Assembly (NCBI RefSeq): GCF_004210375.1 | Contig: NC_134834.1 | Location: 157,747,290-157,811,289, forward strand | DNA: 64,000 bases | Direction: 5' to 3' | Source of the DNA: Tachypleus tridentatus | Lineage: Eukaryota > Arthropoda > Merostomata > Xiphosura > Limulidae | Shown: positions 47,971-59,173 of the stretch, one piece after another | Layout of the letters: each line of letters begins with the position of its first letter | Position numbering within the stretch: position 1 is the stretch's first letter | Program-made: the position numbers and the translations under genes | The notes under the pieces: model-generated | The model's input: only the letters and a program-made list of their open reading frames with translations | What the model was told of the DNA's origin: nothing | Databases searched by the model: none

Positions 47971-48155
47971 TTTGTTTGTTTTTTAACATAATTTCGCGCA
48001 TGAGGGCTATCTGCGACTAACCGTCTCTAATTTAGCAGTGTAAGATTAAAGGGAAGGTACCTAGTCATCAGGACACCTACCGGTGTGACAGGGTTTTGAA
48101 CGCAGTACCCTCAGATTACAAGTCGAGCACCTTAATCACGTGGCCATGCCGGGTC
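47971..48155 (-). mobile_element. SINE family A with a large internal deletion
   Basis: Reversed tail TTTGTTTGTTTTTTAACATA, core to CTAGTCATCAGGAC, then a jump to CGGTGTGACAGGG and GTGGCCATGCCGGGTC. About 90 bp of core is missing. Confidence 0.9.
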
Positions 48156-49199
48156 TTTAAGCAAAGTATGAGTGGACTTATAATATAATTCATTCCTGTG
48201 CTATATAGTAGCACGGAGCTAATGTATTGATAGCTTTAGATAAGTCACCTGAAAAAGAAACTATGCTTATCTTTGAATGTAACAATACTATGTTGTACAT
48301 TGTTATGAAATCAAGAGTCACATTTACATTTATCCAATGTATATTTACACTACAGTTACAAAAGCATATGAATGTTTATGTTATACGGAATATAGTTATA
48401 TATTGTGAAATAAAGAGTAATGAGTTGCTCAGCTAAGCTGGAAATGTTAATGTAACATTTAATACGGAAGATCTATGTCTTCAGGAGAACAAACATTTGA
48501 CATAATTGACAAAAAAATATTATTTGTTAAATCAGTTTGGTTTATTTGATATTTTCTCTAGGTACAAATATATCTCGACCAGTCAAAAAAGAAGGCATTA
48601 TATCAGATATTAGATTGGATAATTTAAATGCTAATTCTATTATGTTGAGGTTAATGTTCAGGTATTATCATGTAAATACGTTCATTTCTGATCATGCACG
48701 TACATAGAAGTTTTGAATCGTAATTATAAGGGTTACGCTTACTGGTGTTGTTTTAGAGTAATAAACTGTAGGAAAATATCAGATATTTAAGTAAAATTGA
48801 CCATTTTAAGACAGATTGTCAAACACAACATGAAAAACCTTTTAGAACTTAAGACTATTTGAAAAGAGTGATTAGTACATATAATTAATTTAAAGGATGA
48901 ATTTCGAAAGAAAAGAAATTGGAACTTGAAAACATAGAAATAAAGTTATCTCCATTATTCTCTTGCTACCATTACGTATCGCATCTGTGAGGAAGATCTG
49001 AAAGAAAGTTTCACAAATTGAGCTGCATGATGTGATATTCAGGAACAAATCCAAAGAATTAGACATTCAAACCTCTACATTATTTTTTTACAGATTAAGA
49101 CAATCATCCATTATGTAAAAAATTCCAATAAAAGCTTTCATGAATACAATTTTAAAAGAAATTCAGGACTCGAGTTAAATAAGTTTTATAGTTATACAT
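48156..49199. other. Unassigned stretch upstream of the L1-type remnant
   Basis: A 69-codon plus frame (48227-48436) has no known domain. 48890-49200 may be further decayed LINE sequence, but I cannot show it. Confidence 0.35.
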
Positions 49200-49860
49200 T
49201 TCTATGGTGGATTACATTCAAACTAACGACTCTTTCATTGAAAGATTACCGGTTTTTCCAAAAGGTATGAAAGTATCTCTTGAGGTTTCCTTAACACTTA
49301 CAAAAATAAGAAGCTGCCTGCTAATAATTAATAAAAAATAAATCTTTTGGAACTGATGGCCTGACGAGTTAGTAATTTGTTCAATTCTGGTCTCGAATTA
49401 TAATACTCTACTCGAGATTTTTAAAGATAGTCTCTCTGGATAAATATGACTGTTGTAGAGGTGCGACAAAAAGAAATTATAAAAAGGACGATTTGAAAGT
49501 TTAAAAAACAATTGTGACCAATATCACTTCTATGTATTAATTACAAACTATTTGATAAAGCTATAACAAACTGAATAAAGCCAGTTTTGAGTCACTTGAT
49601 TCACTTCGGCCAGACTTGCTCTGTTCCAGATCGATCCATTTATGATAATATAGGCGTTATGCGTCATTTAATACATCACGCAAACCAAAATAATAAATGT
49701 TTAGCTACTTTAAATTCAGATCTTGGAAAACCATTTTACCACATGAACCAGAACAATTTAAGGAAGGGACTAAAAAAATTTGACTTTGGGAGGAGCACTT
49801 TAAGAATGGCAAGGGTAATGTATCAAAATATCATTTATACAGTTGAGCTAGTCTTTTAAA
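49200..49860 (+). pseudogene. LINE reverse transcriptase fragment, L1/Tx1 type
   Basis: The last 90 codons (49587-49859) are open and carry the L1-like order: LIHFGQTCSVPDRSIYDN (normally HPDQTGFIPGRSIxDN), then RHLIHHANQNNKCLATLNSD at the place of motif A, GKPFYHMNQNNLRKGL where the family has EKAFDRVxWxxL, and KFDFGRSTLRMARVMYQN. The catalytic neighbourhood reads NSDLGKPF in place of xxDxEKAF, so KAFD has lost its Asp. Upstream, across frameshifts and stops (49233-49560), SLTLTKIRSCL and FKDSL fit the region before the fingers domain. This enzyme copies LINE RNA into DNA at the target site; this copy is dead and lacks the YADD block. Family assignment is good, clade less certain. Confidence 0.75.
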
Positions 49861-49948
49861 AAATGGTGAACGACAATGGAATAAAGTAAGCGAATTTCCC
49901 TTTAATTTCTTATTTACATTAGCTGTAGAACTTTTCTTTATACATGAA

Positions 49949-50219
49949 GGCCCGGCATGGCCAAGCGTGTTAAGGCGTGCGACTCCTAATCCGAGGGTCG
50001 CGGGTTCGCATCCCCGTCGCGCCAAACAAGCTCGCCCTTTTAGCCGTGGGGGCGTTATAATGTTACGGTCAATCCCACTATTCGTTGGTAAAAGAGTAGC
50101 CCAAGAGTTGGCGGTGGGTGGTGATGATTAGTTGCCTTCCCTCTAGACTTACACTGCTAAATTAGGGACGGCTAGCACAGATAGCCCTCGAGTAGCTTTG
50201 TACGCAATTCAAAACAAAA
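49949..50219 (+). mobile_element. tRNA-derived SINE family A, full length, well preserved
   Basis: GGCCCGGCATGGCCAAGCG head, CGCGGGTTCGCATCCCCG box B region, complete core, and AATTCAAAACAAAAT tail. It shares diagnostic bases (GCGTG head, TAATGTTACGG) with 59174-59453. Confidence 0.95.
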
Positions 50220-51126
50220 TCTCCTGTTACAGAATGATGAAAAAAAAAAACATTTTAATTGATTAGTAACTGCAATTACGACGTAATTTAAGCTGTTATC
50301 AATCCTACTGAATCAACCAGGATAAGTGAAAATAACTAAGCATATCTAGTTTATAACCACAAGTAAGAAAAGAGGACTATATAATCTTGTTAACCTATTC
50401 GATAAAGAAAATAAAAAGAAATGGAGTTTTCAATTACTACTGTTCTGAATTATCAAACACAAAATGGAAAACAATATACAGAAGCGTAAACAAAAGAAGT
50501 GTTGCAAATTGATCGTTCAGACTTCTTCATGACGCTCTACATTCTCCACTTTGGTTACAGGGAACAAATGTGTATTTTAGTTGTGTCCAAATGAAATTTC
50601 ATCAAACATTATTTCCAAATTGTGTTTAATTATTTTAGAAGACACACTTGAATCTTATGATTACAAGTATTAACTTTTGTATAAAATTAATTAACTAGTG
50701 TATATAAATTATTATTAAATCGTATATAATATACAGTTATTGATGTGAGATTAAAAGCATACTGAGCAGTTCGTATTAAACAATTAAATAGAAAATGGTT
50801 TGTAATTAATAGATTGAAATATTGAGCTACGTTAGAATATACGTGAGCTAAACAAAATGATGAGTCACAACTCTTCAACAAAATCTCTGGAATTTGTAAT
50901 GTAGATAGTTTGTTACAGATCATTACACAGATTTTGTAACTGTATAACTGAAAGTGTGCAAGGAAGAACGATATAATACTAAATGTGCAAATTATGTAAA
51001 AGTCATCATGCAAGCTCTTAAAGAAAAAAAGTGAACTGTAATTTAAATAATAAAGTTTAGTTACATCCACCAACGATAACTTTAAACACGCTGCACATCA
51101 AACCGTGTTAAATAAGGTTACAAATG
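50220..51126. other. Unassigned stretch with a 128-codon minus frame
   Basis: 50687-51073 (minus) is the longest frame outside the minisatellites. It is rich in Phe, Ile, Leu, Tyr and Asn and looks like translated AT-rich DNA. No family motif, so I do not call a gene. Confidence 0.3.
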
Positions 51127-51355
51127 TTTGTTTATTTTTTGAATTTCACGCATACTTACACAAGGGCTATTTACGCTAGCTGTTCCTAAGCCGCTAGTCA
51201 TCATCACCCACCGCCAACTCTTGGGCTACTCTTTTACCAACGAATAGCGGGTCTGACCGTTACATAATAACGCCCCACAACTGATAGGACAAGCACGTTT
51301 GGTGGAAGGGGTATTCGAACCCGCGATCCCCACGTTATGAGTCATGTGCCGGACT
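51127..51355 (-). mobile_element. SINE family A with a core deletion
   Basis: GTTTGTTTATTTTTTGAATT tail, GCTGTTCCTAAG then a jump to CCGCTAGTCATC, core, box B complement GTATTCGAACCCGCG, and a decayed head. Confidence 0.9.
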
Positions 51356-51661
51356 ACAAGAGAAATTATAAATGACTTAAAACATGATATTTCATTGAAT
51401 ATAGCCGTAATTTTAACTGATATGTCAATTAAATAAAGGCCTCTAAAATTACAGAAATTATATTCACGAACATGTATGTGGTACAATACAAAATCTTGTT
51501 GACTTAAATCTGGATCGGAAATGTATTTAAAAATGTTCTTACAACATCAAATGTAAATAATCAGGATTCGGCTAAAATGACTAGAACTGTTACAGAAATG
51601 TATTTCAGAAATTAACAGATTATAACGCAAACCTAATAGTTTCAGGAGATTTTTGAAAAGT

Positions 51662-51775
51662 TTTATGTTTCCTTATAGCAAAATCACATCCGTCTATCTG
51701 ATGTATCCACCGAGAGTAATCGAACCGCTAATTTCAGCGTTATAAATCTCAATTTTACCACTGTCCCACTGGTAG
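51662..51775 (-). mobile_element. tRNA-derived SINE family B
   Basis: TTCCTTATAGCAAAATCACA, CTATCTGATGTATCCACCG, GTAATCGAACCGCTAATTTC, AGCGTTATAAATC, CCACTGTCCCACTGG. Confidence 0.88.
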
Positions 51776-52029
51776 CCATTATAAAAAAACAAAACTAATA
51801 GAAATAGTTTAATTCGTATATCAGATGATTTAGGCTTACTTTTACTTAATGACGAAACATATACCCATACAGGTAACATAACAGGATGATTAATACACTA
51901 GACTGTTTTATTACAACGAAGAAGCACTATAGACAATCAAAACATTTTAATGTTGACTGTCATGTTAATAGTGATCATTCACCAACTGGTATTTACATTA
52001 AATTATATACAGAAGAAAAAAATTAAATT

Positions 52030-53460
52030 TAAAAGATGAAGTTTAATTTTACAAAAGTGGATTGGGGTAAATTAATTTGTATTTTAATAGAAAATCTAAA
52101 TAATTACACTTTTGATATTGTGAAAAATACTGAAGAAATAAATCAATATTTTTATGCTATTAATTCTAGTTTTAATAATGCCGTTGAAGCATATATCTCT
52201 AAATATATTTTTAAGAAACATACCTGAGATTTTACAAAATAAATTAGATGTGCTACTAAATTGTGTGTGTGTTTTCTTATAACAAAGCTACATTAAACTA
52301 TCTACTCAGTCCAGCTATTAAATTAAAAAAGGTTAGGGAAATCATATATTTAAAAATAATTTGTTTAAAACACTTTTCAATAAAAAGAATAATAGTAAAC
52401 AGTTAACTAAAAGCAAAAAAGTAAATATTTTATTTTTTGTAAAGATTTGAATAATGAGAAAAATCTAGCTAATTGTGGAAAAAGGTTAAATATATTTTAA
52501 AATAAAGATAATAATCATCACAGATTTAGCTATCCAAATTTTAAGTTTTAATAATGAAGTAGCTAAAATGCTCAAAGATTTATTGTATAATATAACTAAA
52601 GGTAAAGTAAGAAGTAATTTAAACCCTAAATAGTATGAGCGTGTCAATGATAAAATTGTAAAATTTAATCGTTAATGTTAAGAATACTATTAATAGTGAC
52701 AGTAATAATAATCCACTGAATTTTAATTATAAACATATTAGTGTTGATGAGTTTGCTAAAATGCTAAACATAATAATTAAAAACACAGTTCCTGGCCAGA
52801 ATGGAATACAATATAATATGTTAAGTGAAGGTAAAGAAGGAGTTACTAGAAATTCAATAAATATTTTTAATTTATCCTTTATGTCAGAGTATATTCGAAT
52901 AAATTGGAAAAAAGTCAAATAACCATGATTACAACACCTAATGGGATTAAAAGTAATTAAAAGACAAATCTACAAGTCTAACTACTTGTTTATTTAAAAT
53001 ATTTTAAAAAGTAATAAATAGCAGGTTACTAGAATTTTTAAAGAATAACGACATGTAAAGTAAACAACAAACCTGTTAAAAGAAACAACACTCATCATTG
53101 AAATAACTGGTCAGGCTTACAATATCTCTGATGGATGACTTTAATCGAAAAAATCCTACTGGAGCTTTCTTACTGGATGTGAAAAAAGCATTTGATAATA
53201 TTTAGCCTAATAAACTAACTTATAACTTAAATTATCATTTTGAATCATCTTATATTATAACTAAATGGATGAATTACTTTGTAAAATTAGATTAAATAAC
53301 ATTAAAATAAAATATATCGAATCTGAAGTTTTAATTGCTGAGGTAGGATTATCATAAAGTAAAGCATTAAGTCCGTTGTAATTCTCTTCGTATACAAATG
53401 ATATTCCATATCCAATAAGTACTAGAGGTTATATAAATGTTGCTCAATATTTATATTCAC
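52030..53460 (+). pseudogene. Non-LTR retrotransposon ORF2 remnant, Jockey-type
   Basis: Plus-strand pieces in changing frames follow the order of a non-LTR polyprotein. 52036-52227 (63 codons) reads FNFTKVDWGKL and TEEINQYFYAINSSFNNAVE, which fits the linker between endonuclease and reverse transcriptase. 52720-52920 has VDEFAKMLNIIIKN, then VPGQNGIQYNMLS (family APGPDGIxxxxLK) and IFNLSFMSEYIRINWKKVK. 53161-53202 has GAFLLDVKKAFDNI, reverse transcriptase motif A with its catalytic Asp. 53364-53410 has KALSPL and SSYTNDIP (family GSVLSPLLFxxYTNDIP), followed by NVAQYLYS where a YADD box is expected. Several stops and frameshifts, and a SINE B scrap at 52262-52315, show it is dead. The element is unusually AT-rich. 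Jockey/CR1 group membership is inferred from motif spacing. Confidence 0.8.
52262..52315 (-). mobile_element. SINE family B tail fragment inside a LINE remnant
   Basis: TGTGTGTGTGTTTTCTTATA, ACAAAGCTACATTAAAC and CTACTCAGTCCAGC match the reversed B tail. The head is absent, as expected from 5' truncation. Confidence 0.75.
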
Positions 53461-54049
53461 AGAAATAAAAGAAACATTCAAAATAAATAATAAATACAAT
53501 TATCCCTTAAGTTTATATTGTTATTGAAATGGTTCAAAGTCTATATAATTTTATTTTAGTGTGTATATATTTATTTATTTATTTATCCTTTTAATATAAG
53601 TGAATATGTGTACTTATATATATATATAATTTTCAATATTATTTTATCTTATGTAAGTTTATTATATACAAGTTTATTTTAATTTTATAGTTTTAAACAT
53701 TTTATTATTATGTCATATGTAACGAATTAATTAATTATGAAATAATATATATCGATTATAGAATTTCCAATAATAAGTAACTCTAACAATAATAATAATA
53801 AATTGTCAACACATTGTTTTCAGTAGTTTGAGTTATATTTTTTAAAAAACAACGCATGATACATTTACGTATGAAGGAGGTAATTCACCAGATACACTTT
53901 GGCTGAAGAGTCAGATTGACATCACTGTTAGCCTGTTACTTGCTAAAAGTGATACTGTGACTAACAGAAGAAATAATGAAACACTAGAGGGCAGTATGCT
54001 TCACCTTCAACAGTTATCTTTCATTTAAGGTTACTTAAAAAATGACTTG
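53461..54049. other. Very AT-rich stretch
   Basis: Long A/T runs and a TATATATATATA tract near 53618; possibly the decayed 3' part of the LINE remnant. No coding motif seen. Confidence 0.4.
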
Positions 54050-54250
54050 AACATAGCCTAGTGGTTAGCGTATCGGACTGAAGATATGAGGGTCAAGGGG
54101 TTTGAAGTGTGACACTACAAAACACTTTCAGCTGCAGGTGTTTTGTCCCTATTCAGTTAAGTATAACGCTTTAGGTGTCAAATGCTATCGATTGGTTGGT
54201 GTACAGTTGTAAATTAGGGACCGTTAGGTGAATTATGAGAGGGCTCCAAC
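54050..54250 (+). mobile_element. tRNA-derived SINE family D
   Basis: GAACATAGCCTAGTGGTTAG (box A region), ATGAGGGTCAAGGGGTTTGA (weak box B), CACTTTCAGCTGCAGG, CGATTGGTTGGTG, and TTGTAAATTAGGGACCGTTAG, which matches the A core. A different head on an A-like body. Confidence 0.7.
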
Positions 54251-54609
54251 TTGGCCGTTTGTTTGTATATAATGTGTTGTTCAGATGAACAAACTGTTTG
54301 ATAAAGCTACTTACAAAACATGTTATTTGGATGTGTTTGGTGTCATTTTCTAACGACGTTTTGGTGAATATGTAGTTCACTATTATGGGTGATGTTCCAA
54401 TGATTAAATTTGTTCGACTTGATGTCGAGTTAGAAAACACTCAGAAACTGGATAAAATATTTCACAAATGTATTAAAACTCTTTTCTGTGATGAAGAATA
54501 ACTGAATATTTATCACAATATGATAGTTATTTCAGGCGTTTTAAAAACATGATTAACTTAATTTAGAAAATATATGGTCCTGCGTTTGCGAATTGGTGGA
54601 TCCAACCTC
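54251..54609. other. Unassigned stretch
   Basis: Nothing recognised; an 89-codon minus frame (54171-54440) overlaps the SINE D and is not credible. Confidence 0.4.
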
Positions 54610-55016
54610 TAATGCATTTTGTTACGAAAGCTGTATCGCTTTTATGTATTTCATTACATGATATATTTCTCCTTGTTAATATATTGCATTACACAAAATG
54701 TTTCTCTTTATTTATATACTTCATTACACGAGATATTTCTCATTTTCCATGTATTTTATTACAGAAGATGTTTCTACTTGTTTGTGTATTTTACGTAGAT
54801 GTTTCTACTTGTTTGTGTATTTTATTACGGAAGATGTTTCTACTTGTTTGTGTATTTTATTACGGAAGATGTTTCTACTTGTTTGTGTATTTTATTACGT
54901 GAGATGTTTCTACTTGTTTGTGTATTTTATTACGGAAGATGTTTCTACTTGTTTGTGTATTTTATTACGGAAGATGTTTCTACTTGTTTGTGTATTTTAT
55001 TACGTGAGATGTTTCA
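54610..55016. repeat. Minisatellite, 35 bp unit, about 11 copies
   Basis: Unit GATGTTTCTACTTGTTTGTG plus TATTTTATTACGGAA, with starts at 54798, 54833, 54868, 54903, 54938, 54973 and 55008. Upstream copies (54610-54797) are progressively diverged. 35 is not a multiple of 3, so three consecutive units read through all frames, giving frames of 80-136 codons. No protein is inferred. Confidence 0.96.
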
Positions 55017-55756
55017 CCTCGCTTCTTTCTCTATACAATAACATTACTAACAGCTTTTCCTGTTTCGTTCAACATGTCCCTATGTTCTTTATCTCCAAAC
55101 AAAGATAAATGAAAATAACAGGCACTCGACTAATCCACAATCTCTGAAATATACTCAACCACTATTTGAAACTTTAACCCTATAAGAGCTGCAAATATTA
55201 CAGCTAGATCTGTGTCTGATGTCTTACCAATATCTCACCACGTGATAACAAAGGAGACTCAGTTCTCTTGTCTATGAGCTACCAGTACAATATTAACAAG
55301 CAATGATAACCATAACTAATTTTGAACTCTCTCATAGATCCAACATTATTCCTTACAATGATAAACTTCATTAAACTTTCTGTCTTATCTGTTAAACCCC
55401 ACACACACACTTCTCCTCCCAGACATGAACATATTTTACCTGCATAAATACATGTTTAAACTAAGTACTGCAACCTTTGAAAATAAAATCTACAATTGAT
55501 TGCAATGTATTGTTTTACTAAGTGTGAAAGAATGCAATTAAACATCAGCCATAAATGGAGTAAAATTGTCACAGCTGTACGTAGCTCAGTCGGCAGTTAT
55601 GATCTGGAAAAAACAAATTATTGAAATATGTTTTCCCTTAAGACCTGTTGAAAGATAAGTTGAAACATTGTTTCCCGTGAAGATCTGACAATTAATATCT
55701 GATGATAAAGTAAAATAAAGATATTTTCCTTGAAATTCTGAGTAGCAGCTTATTAT
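55017..55756. other. Unassigned stretch
   Basis: GTACGTAGCTCAGTCGGCAG near 55576 looks like an isolated box A without a matching box B. Nothing else seen. Confidence 0.4.
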
Positions 55757-56028
55757 TTGTTTCGTTTCGTTTGAATTCGCGCATTACTAAAAAAGCTATC
55801 TGGCTAGCCGACCTTAATTAAGTTGTGACAGATTAGAAGAAGGACGGCTAGTGAACACCACCCACCGCCAACTCTTGAGGTTCTCTTTCACCATCGAATA
55901 GTGGGCTCGACCGTCACGTTTTCATGCCTCCACGACTGAATGGGTGAGCATATTTGGCGATGAGGGTTGGACCCCGCAACTCACACATTTCAAGTCGGGC
56001 GATCTAACCACCGAGCCATACAAGGCTC
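55757..56028 (-). mobile_element. tRNA-derived SINE family A, diverged
   Basis: TTTGTTTCGTTTCGTTTGAA tail, CACCACCCACCGCCAACTC core, GGTTGGACCCCGCAACTC for box B, and CGAGCCATACAAGGCTC head. An older copy by divergence. Confidence 0.9.
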
Positions 56029-56324
56029 AGCAGTTGATGGTGAGTTTAAATAAAGGTGTTAACTTATGATTATGGACAACGTTGTAAAGAACAAAATATA
56101 AAGTATATATTACAATTTCGGAATATCTGTCTTTTACACACACAAAATAACCACATGAATATCATATCTGTTTACATGTAACCTTTTCTATTCGCGCTTT
56201 CTGAAACATGTAAAACTGAAACTCCCATCTAAAATGTATTAATCTTGTCATACTTTATATGATAAAGTTTTCTCAATATGTAAGTTAAGCTAATACAAGT
56301 TTTTTGATCTTTTGTTAAAAATAA

Positions 56325-56850
56325 TTTTGAGTTAGCTAGTGTTTAGCGTGCAGGACTTTCTATTCTAAGATATATGATTCGCGTCCGCAAATAATAATAA
56401 TCGTACTCTCCAGTTTAGGGCTGTAGGTGAATTGTAAGAACGATAATAAAATACCACTATTAGATTAGACGAGGCGAACGGTTGGTTTTGATTAGCTGGT
56501 TTTTCCCTAGTCTGTAGGCCCGATGGTTAAGGAACTCGACTCGTAATCTGAGGGTCGCGTTACACCAAATATACTCGCCCTTTCAGCCGTGGGAGCGTTG
56601 TAATGTGACAGTCAATCCCACTATTCGTTGGTAAAAGAATAGCCCAAGAGTTGGCGGTGGGTGATGATGACTAGCTACCTTCCCTCTAGTCTTACACTGC
56701 TAAATTAGGGACGGCTAGCGCAAATAGCCCTCGTGTAGCTTTGCGCGAAATTCGAAACCAACCCTTAGTCTGTAAGTTCCAAATTTAGAACACCTAGCAC
56801 AAAAAATCTTTTTTGTAACTTTGCGAGAATGTCCGAAACAAAATCAAAAT
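56325..56850 (+). mobile_element. SINE family D split by a SINE A
   Basis: Left part 56325-56516: GAGTTAGCTAGTGTTTAGCG head, CGAACGGTTGGTTTTGATTAGC, TTTTTCCCTAGTCTGTA. Right part from 56766: TAGTCTGTAAGTTCCAAATT, CACCTAGCACAAAAAATC, TTTGTAACTTTGCGAGAATG. The body aligns with the A core and tail. Confidence 0.75.
56517..56765 (+). mobile_element. SINE family A nested in a SINE D
   Basis: GGCCCGATGGTTAAGG head with a deletion through box A, AATCTGAGGGTCGCG, box B largely lost, complete core, and TTGCGCGAAATTCGAAACC tail. TAGTCTGTA flanks it exactly (56508-56516, 56766-56774). Confidence 0.94.
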
Positions 56851-57298
56851 GTATTAAGCCGAAAACGTAAGAAACTGATTTTAAGCGAACTTTATAATTA
56901 TTGCATATAACATTAAAGTTAAAGTATCTTCATATTACGTTAAAATTTTAGTGTGAGTTAAAAAAACTAAGTGGAAATTAAATTTTAGCTAATGTAAAAG
57001 TGACCTAGAAGACTTAGACTTGAAAATGCACATGTTAATGGTATTTACAAACAATACTATCACTTAAAAAGATATTCGTTGATGGGAGACATATACAAGA
57101 CTCCCTGTATATAAAGACAACATTCCTCTGAACAACTAAAAGTAAGAGTAGGAAATAAAACTATCATTACAATGTAATGGATATGTTTAAAGAAGAGACA
57201 AACTGGACAATCCATGTTGGAGAGGCTCTACAAAAAGCATGACATTGTCTGTAAACAATTCAAGGTAATCTCATGGACATGGCATATTCTGTGCTAAC
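56851..57298. other. Unassigned stretch
   Basis: Could hold further decayed parts of the minus-strand membrane protein remnant at 57299-57868, but I see no convincing motif. Confidence 0.35.
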
Positions 57299-57868
57299 TC
57301 AAGGGTATGTCATCTTGCAGAACCATTTTATGGTTATTAAAATGATATTTCCGTACATATCTGCGAGAAGCACTGAGTAACACACATGAATAACACATGC
57401 TTCCATTATTACGATAAACACTGACACTAAGAATAAAATATGAAATATAAATTTGTCGAGGAATCTATAGAGTGTGGGCTCATGACAATACATCACTATT
57501 TATTTGATTGCATTGCATTGTAGAGAAACACTGTGTTACAGATAAGTGTAATAGGAAATTCTAGTAATTGGGATTGTTCAAATGTAAAAGTACCTGGAAG
57601 AATAGCATTAATATATACATTTAAACCATTTAAAGGAATTATAAATGGAGGAACTGTTTCCATTTCAAAAATAAAAAGTACCATAGAAATTACTGTAACT
57701 ATAACGAAAATAAATCGTTTTGATTTGAAAGTAATGCGAAAGGAAAGTGTACAATCTATAAGAACTTGACTGCGGTCGTTTTTATAGCTTGTAGGTTAAG
57801 AAATCAATTGGCTCAACACGTTCCTGCTGGGGAGGTAATACATCACTGTACAACAACTTGAGACTCAT
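57299..57868 (-). pseudogene. Possible chemoreceptor-like membrane protein remnant
   Basis: Three minus-strand pieces in different frames follow one another. 57868-57785 starts with ATG and reads MSLKLLYSDVLPPQQER, then VEPIDFLTYKL, before a stop. About 57770-57496 reads SFRITFKSKRFIFVIVTVIS, with hydrophobic spans near RFIFVIVTVISMVLFIF, LNVYINAILPGTF and EFPITLICNTVFLY. 57496-57299 adds KFIFHILFLVSVFIVIMEA and NIILITIKWF. A soluble start, a PIxFL motif and then repeated spans resemble arthropod gustatory receptors, which are multi-span ligand-gated channels. I see no TYhxxxxxQF end motif. At least two frameshifts would make it a pseudogene. Random AT-rich DNA can also translate to hydrophobic stretches, so the call is tentative. 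Confidence 0.3.
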
Positions 57869-58718
57869 TATGATAACTAGTTTTTAATGGCAGCTAACGG
57901 ATTCCTAGAAAAATATAGCGTTAGATGTGTACACACAGATAGTGAATAAGGTAGCGTCTCCTATAATAGCAGAATTTAACCACATATTTTCTCCCCTCCT
58001 TTCAATGACTGTAATACTTATTTATTTTTATTACACCTCAAATTCGTAAACATTTGCTGTGAGTTATGATTGTAGGATTATGGTATCCCTCTTTCTGTTC
58101 ATGTGGCACAATGTCTGTAATTTTTACTGACAATATACGCGATGGATATAATTGAAAATAATCTGAGTGCTACGTGGGTCGAATTCTTTATGAATTGAGA
58201 AAACGAAAGTGTTTTTGTCTTAGTACTAACAGTTTGTACAAAGAATGTAGGGGAAGACAGAAATGAGTTGATGCACAAGGTGTTATCAAATACGTTGTTA
58301 AATGGGCGATAAAATCGTGACTGTTGCTTAAATTCTAACAACCTATCATTTGTTCTCATCCGTCTTCAAGAACTGACGTCCCCATACGGCTAGGTAAATG
58401 TGAGGCGCACGAGGGTTTGGGGCTCTCTCCTAGAAAATTGGGTTCTCACACGTGATATTTCCCCACGAAAACTAAAACTTAAACGCAGTATTTTGCACAT
58501 TCTCAAACCGTTACGTCGATAAAAATAGTTCACATTGCACTTAGTTGTTTAGAGATAAATATTTTAATTTTGGGTTTAAAAATGTGTTGTGTTAGTCATG
58601 ATAACTGTGCTTTCTTTGTCTATCCAATATGCTAGGTTTCCATTTTTTTTTACAGTAGAAAACCTAATAAATAATATAATGACGTAACGCTTTAAGATTT
58701 TCAAAGTTTTATTTATAT
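57869..58718. other. Unassigned stretch with an 86-codon minus frame
   Basis: 58099-58359 (minus) begins MRTNDRLLEFKQQSRFYRPF and ends with a hydrophobic LRLFSIISIAYIV. It might be an upstream piece of the membrane protein remnant, but nothing links them directly. Confidence 0.3.
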
Positions 58719-58984
58719 CTTTGTTTGTTTGAATTTCGCACAAAGCTACACGAGAGCTATCTGCGCTAGCCGTCCCTCATTTAGTAATGTTAGACTAGAG
58801 GAAAGGCAGCTAGTCATCACCACCCACCGTCAACAATTGGATTACTCTTTTACCAATGAATAGTAGGATTGACCATCACATTATAACGCACCCACGGCTG
58901 AAAATGTTTGTTGGGACGGGTATTCGAACACGCGACCTTGGGGTTACGACTCAAACGCTTTAACCACCTGACTATGTCGGGCCG
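58719..58984 (-). mobile_element. tRNA-derived SINE family A, full length
   Basis: TTTGTTTGTTTGAATTTCGC tail, core, box B complement GTATTCGAACACGCG, head complement CTGACTATGTCGGGCC. Confidence 0.93.
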
Positions 58985-59173
58985 AAAAGGGAAGTTACAT
59001 TCGTCTCTGGTATTTCTTATTTTGATTATTTTTGCACGGATGTCCTCAGAGCCAAAAGCTGCCGAACATTTTGCACAGATTACATACTAATCAATAAATT
59101 ATTACTATATGAATGAAACATGGAGAATGTACGTTGATGATGATGAGGAATGTGGTTATTATTTATATTCTGA

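Noticed and set aside
50687-51073. 128-codon minus frame as a gene
   Set aside because: Composition is that of translated AT-rich DNA, with no motif and no gene structure around it.
54612-55108. Frames of 80-136 codons rich in Cys, Phe and Tyr
   Set aside because: A 35 bp unit cycles through all frames and stays open in each. This is an array by-product, not a cysteine-rich protein.
55576-55650. tRNA or SINE head from an isolated box A (GTAGCTCAGTCGGCAG)
   Set aside because: No box B follows at the right distance and no SINE body follows.
57533-57769. 78-codon plus frame over the membrane protein remnant
   Set aside because: It is the antisense of the hydrophobic minus-strand frames, which fit a protein family better.
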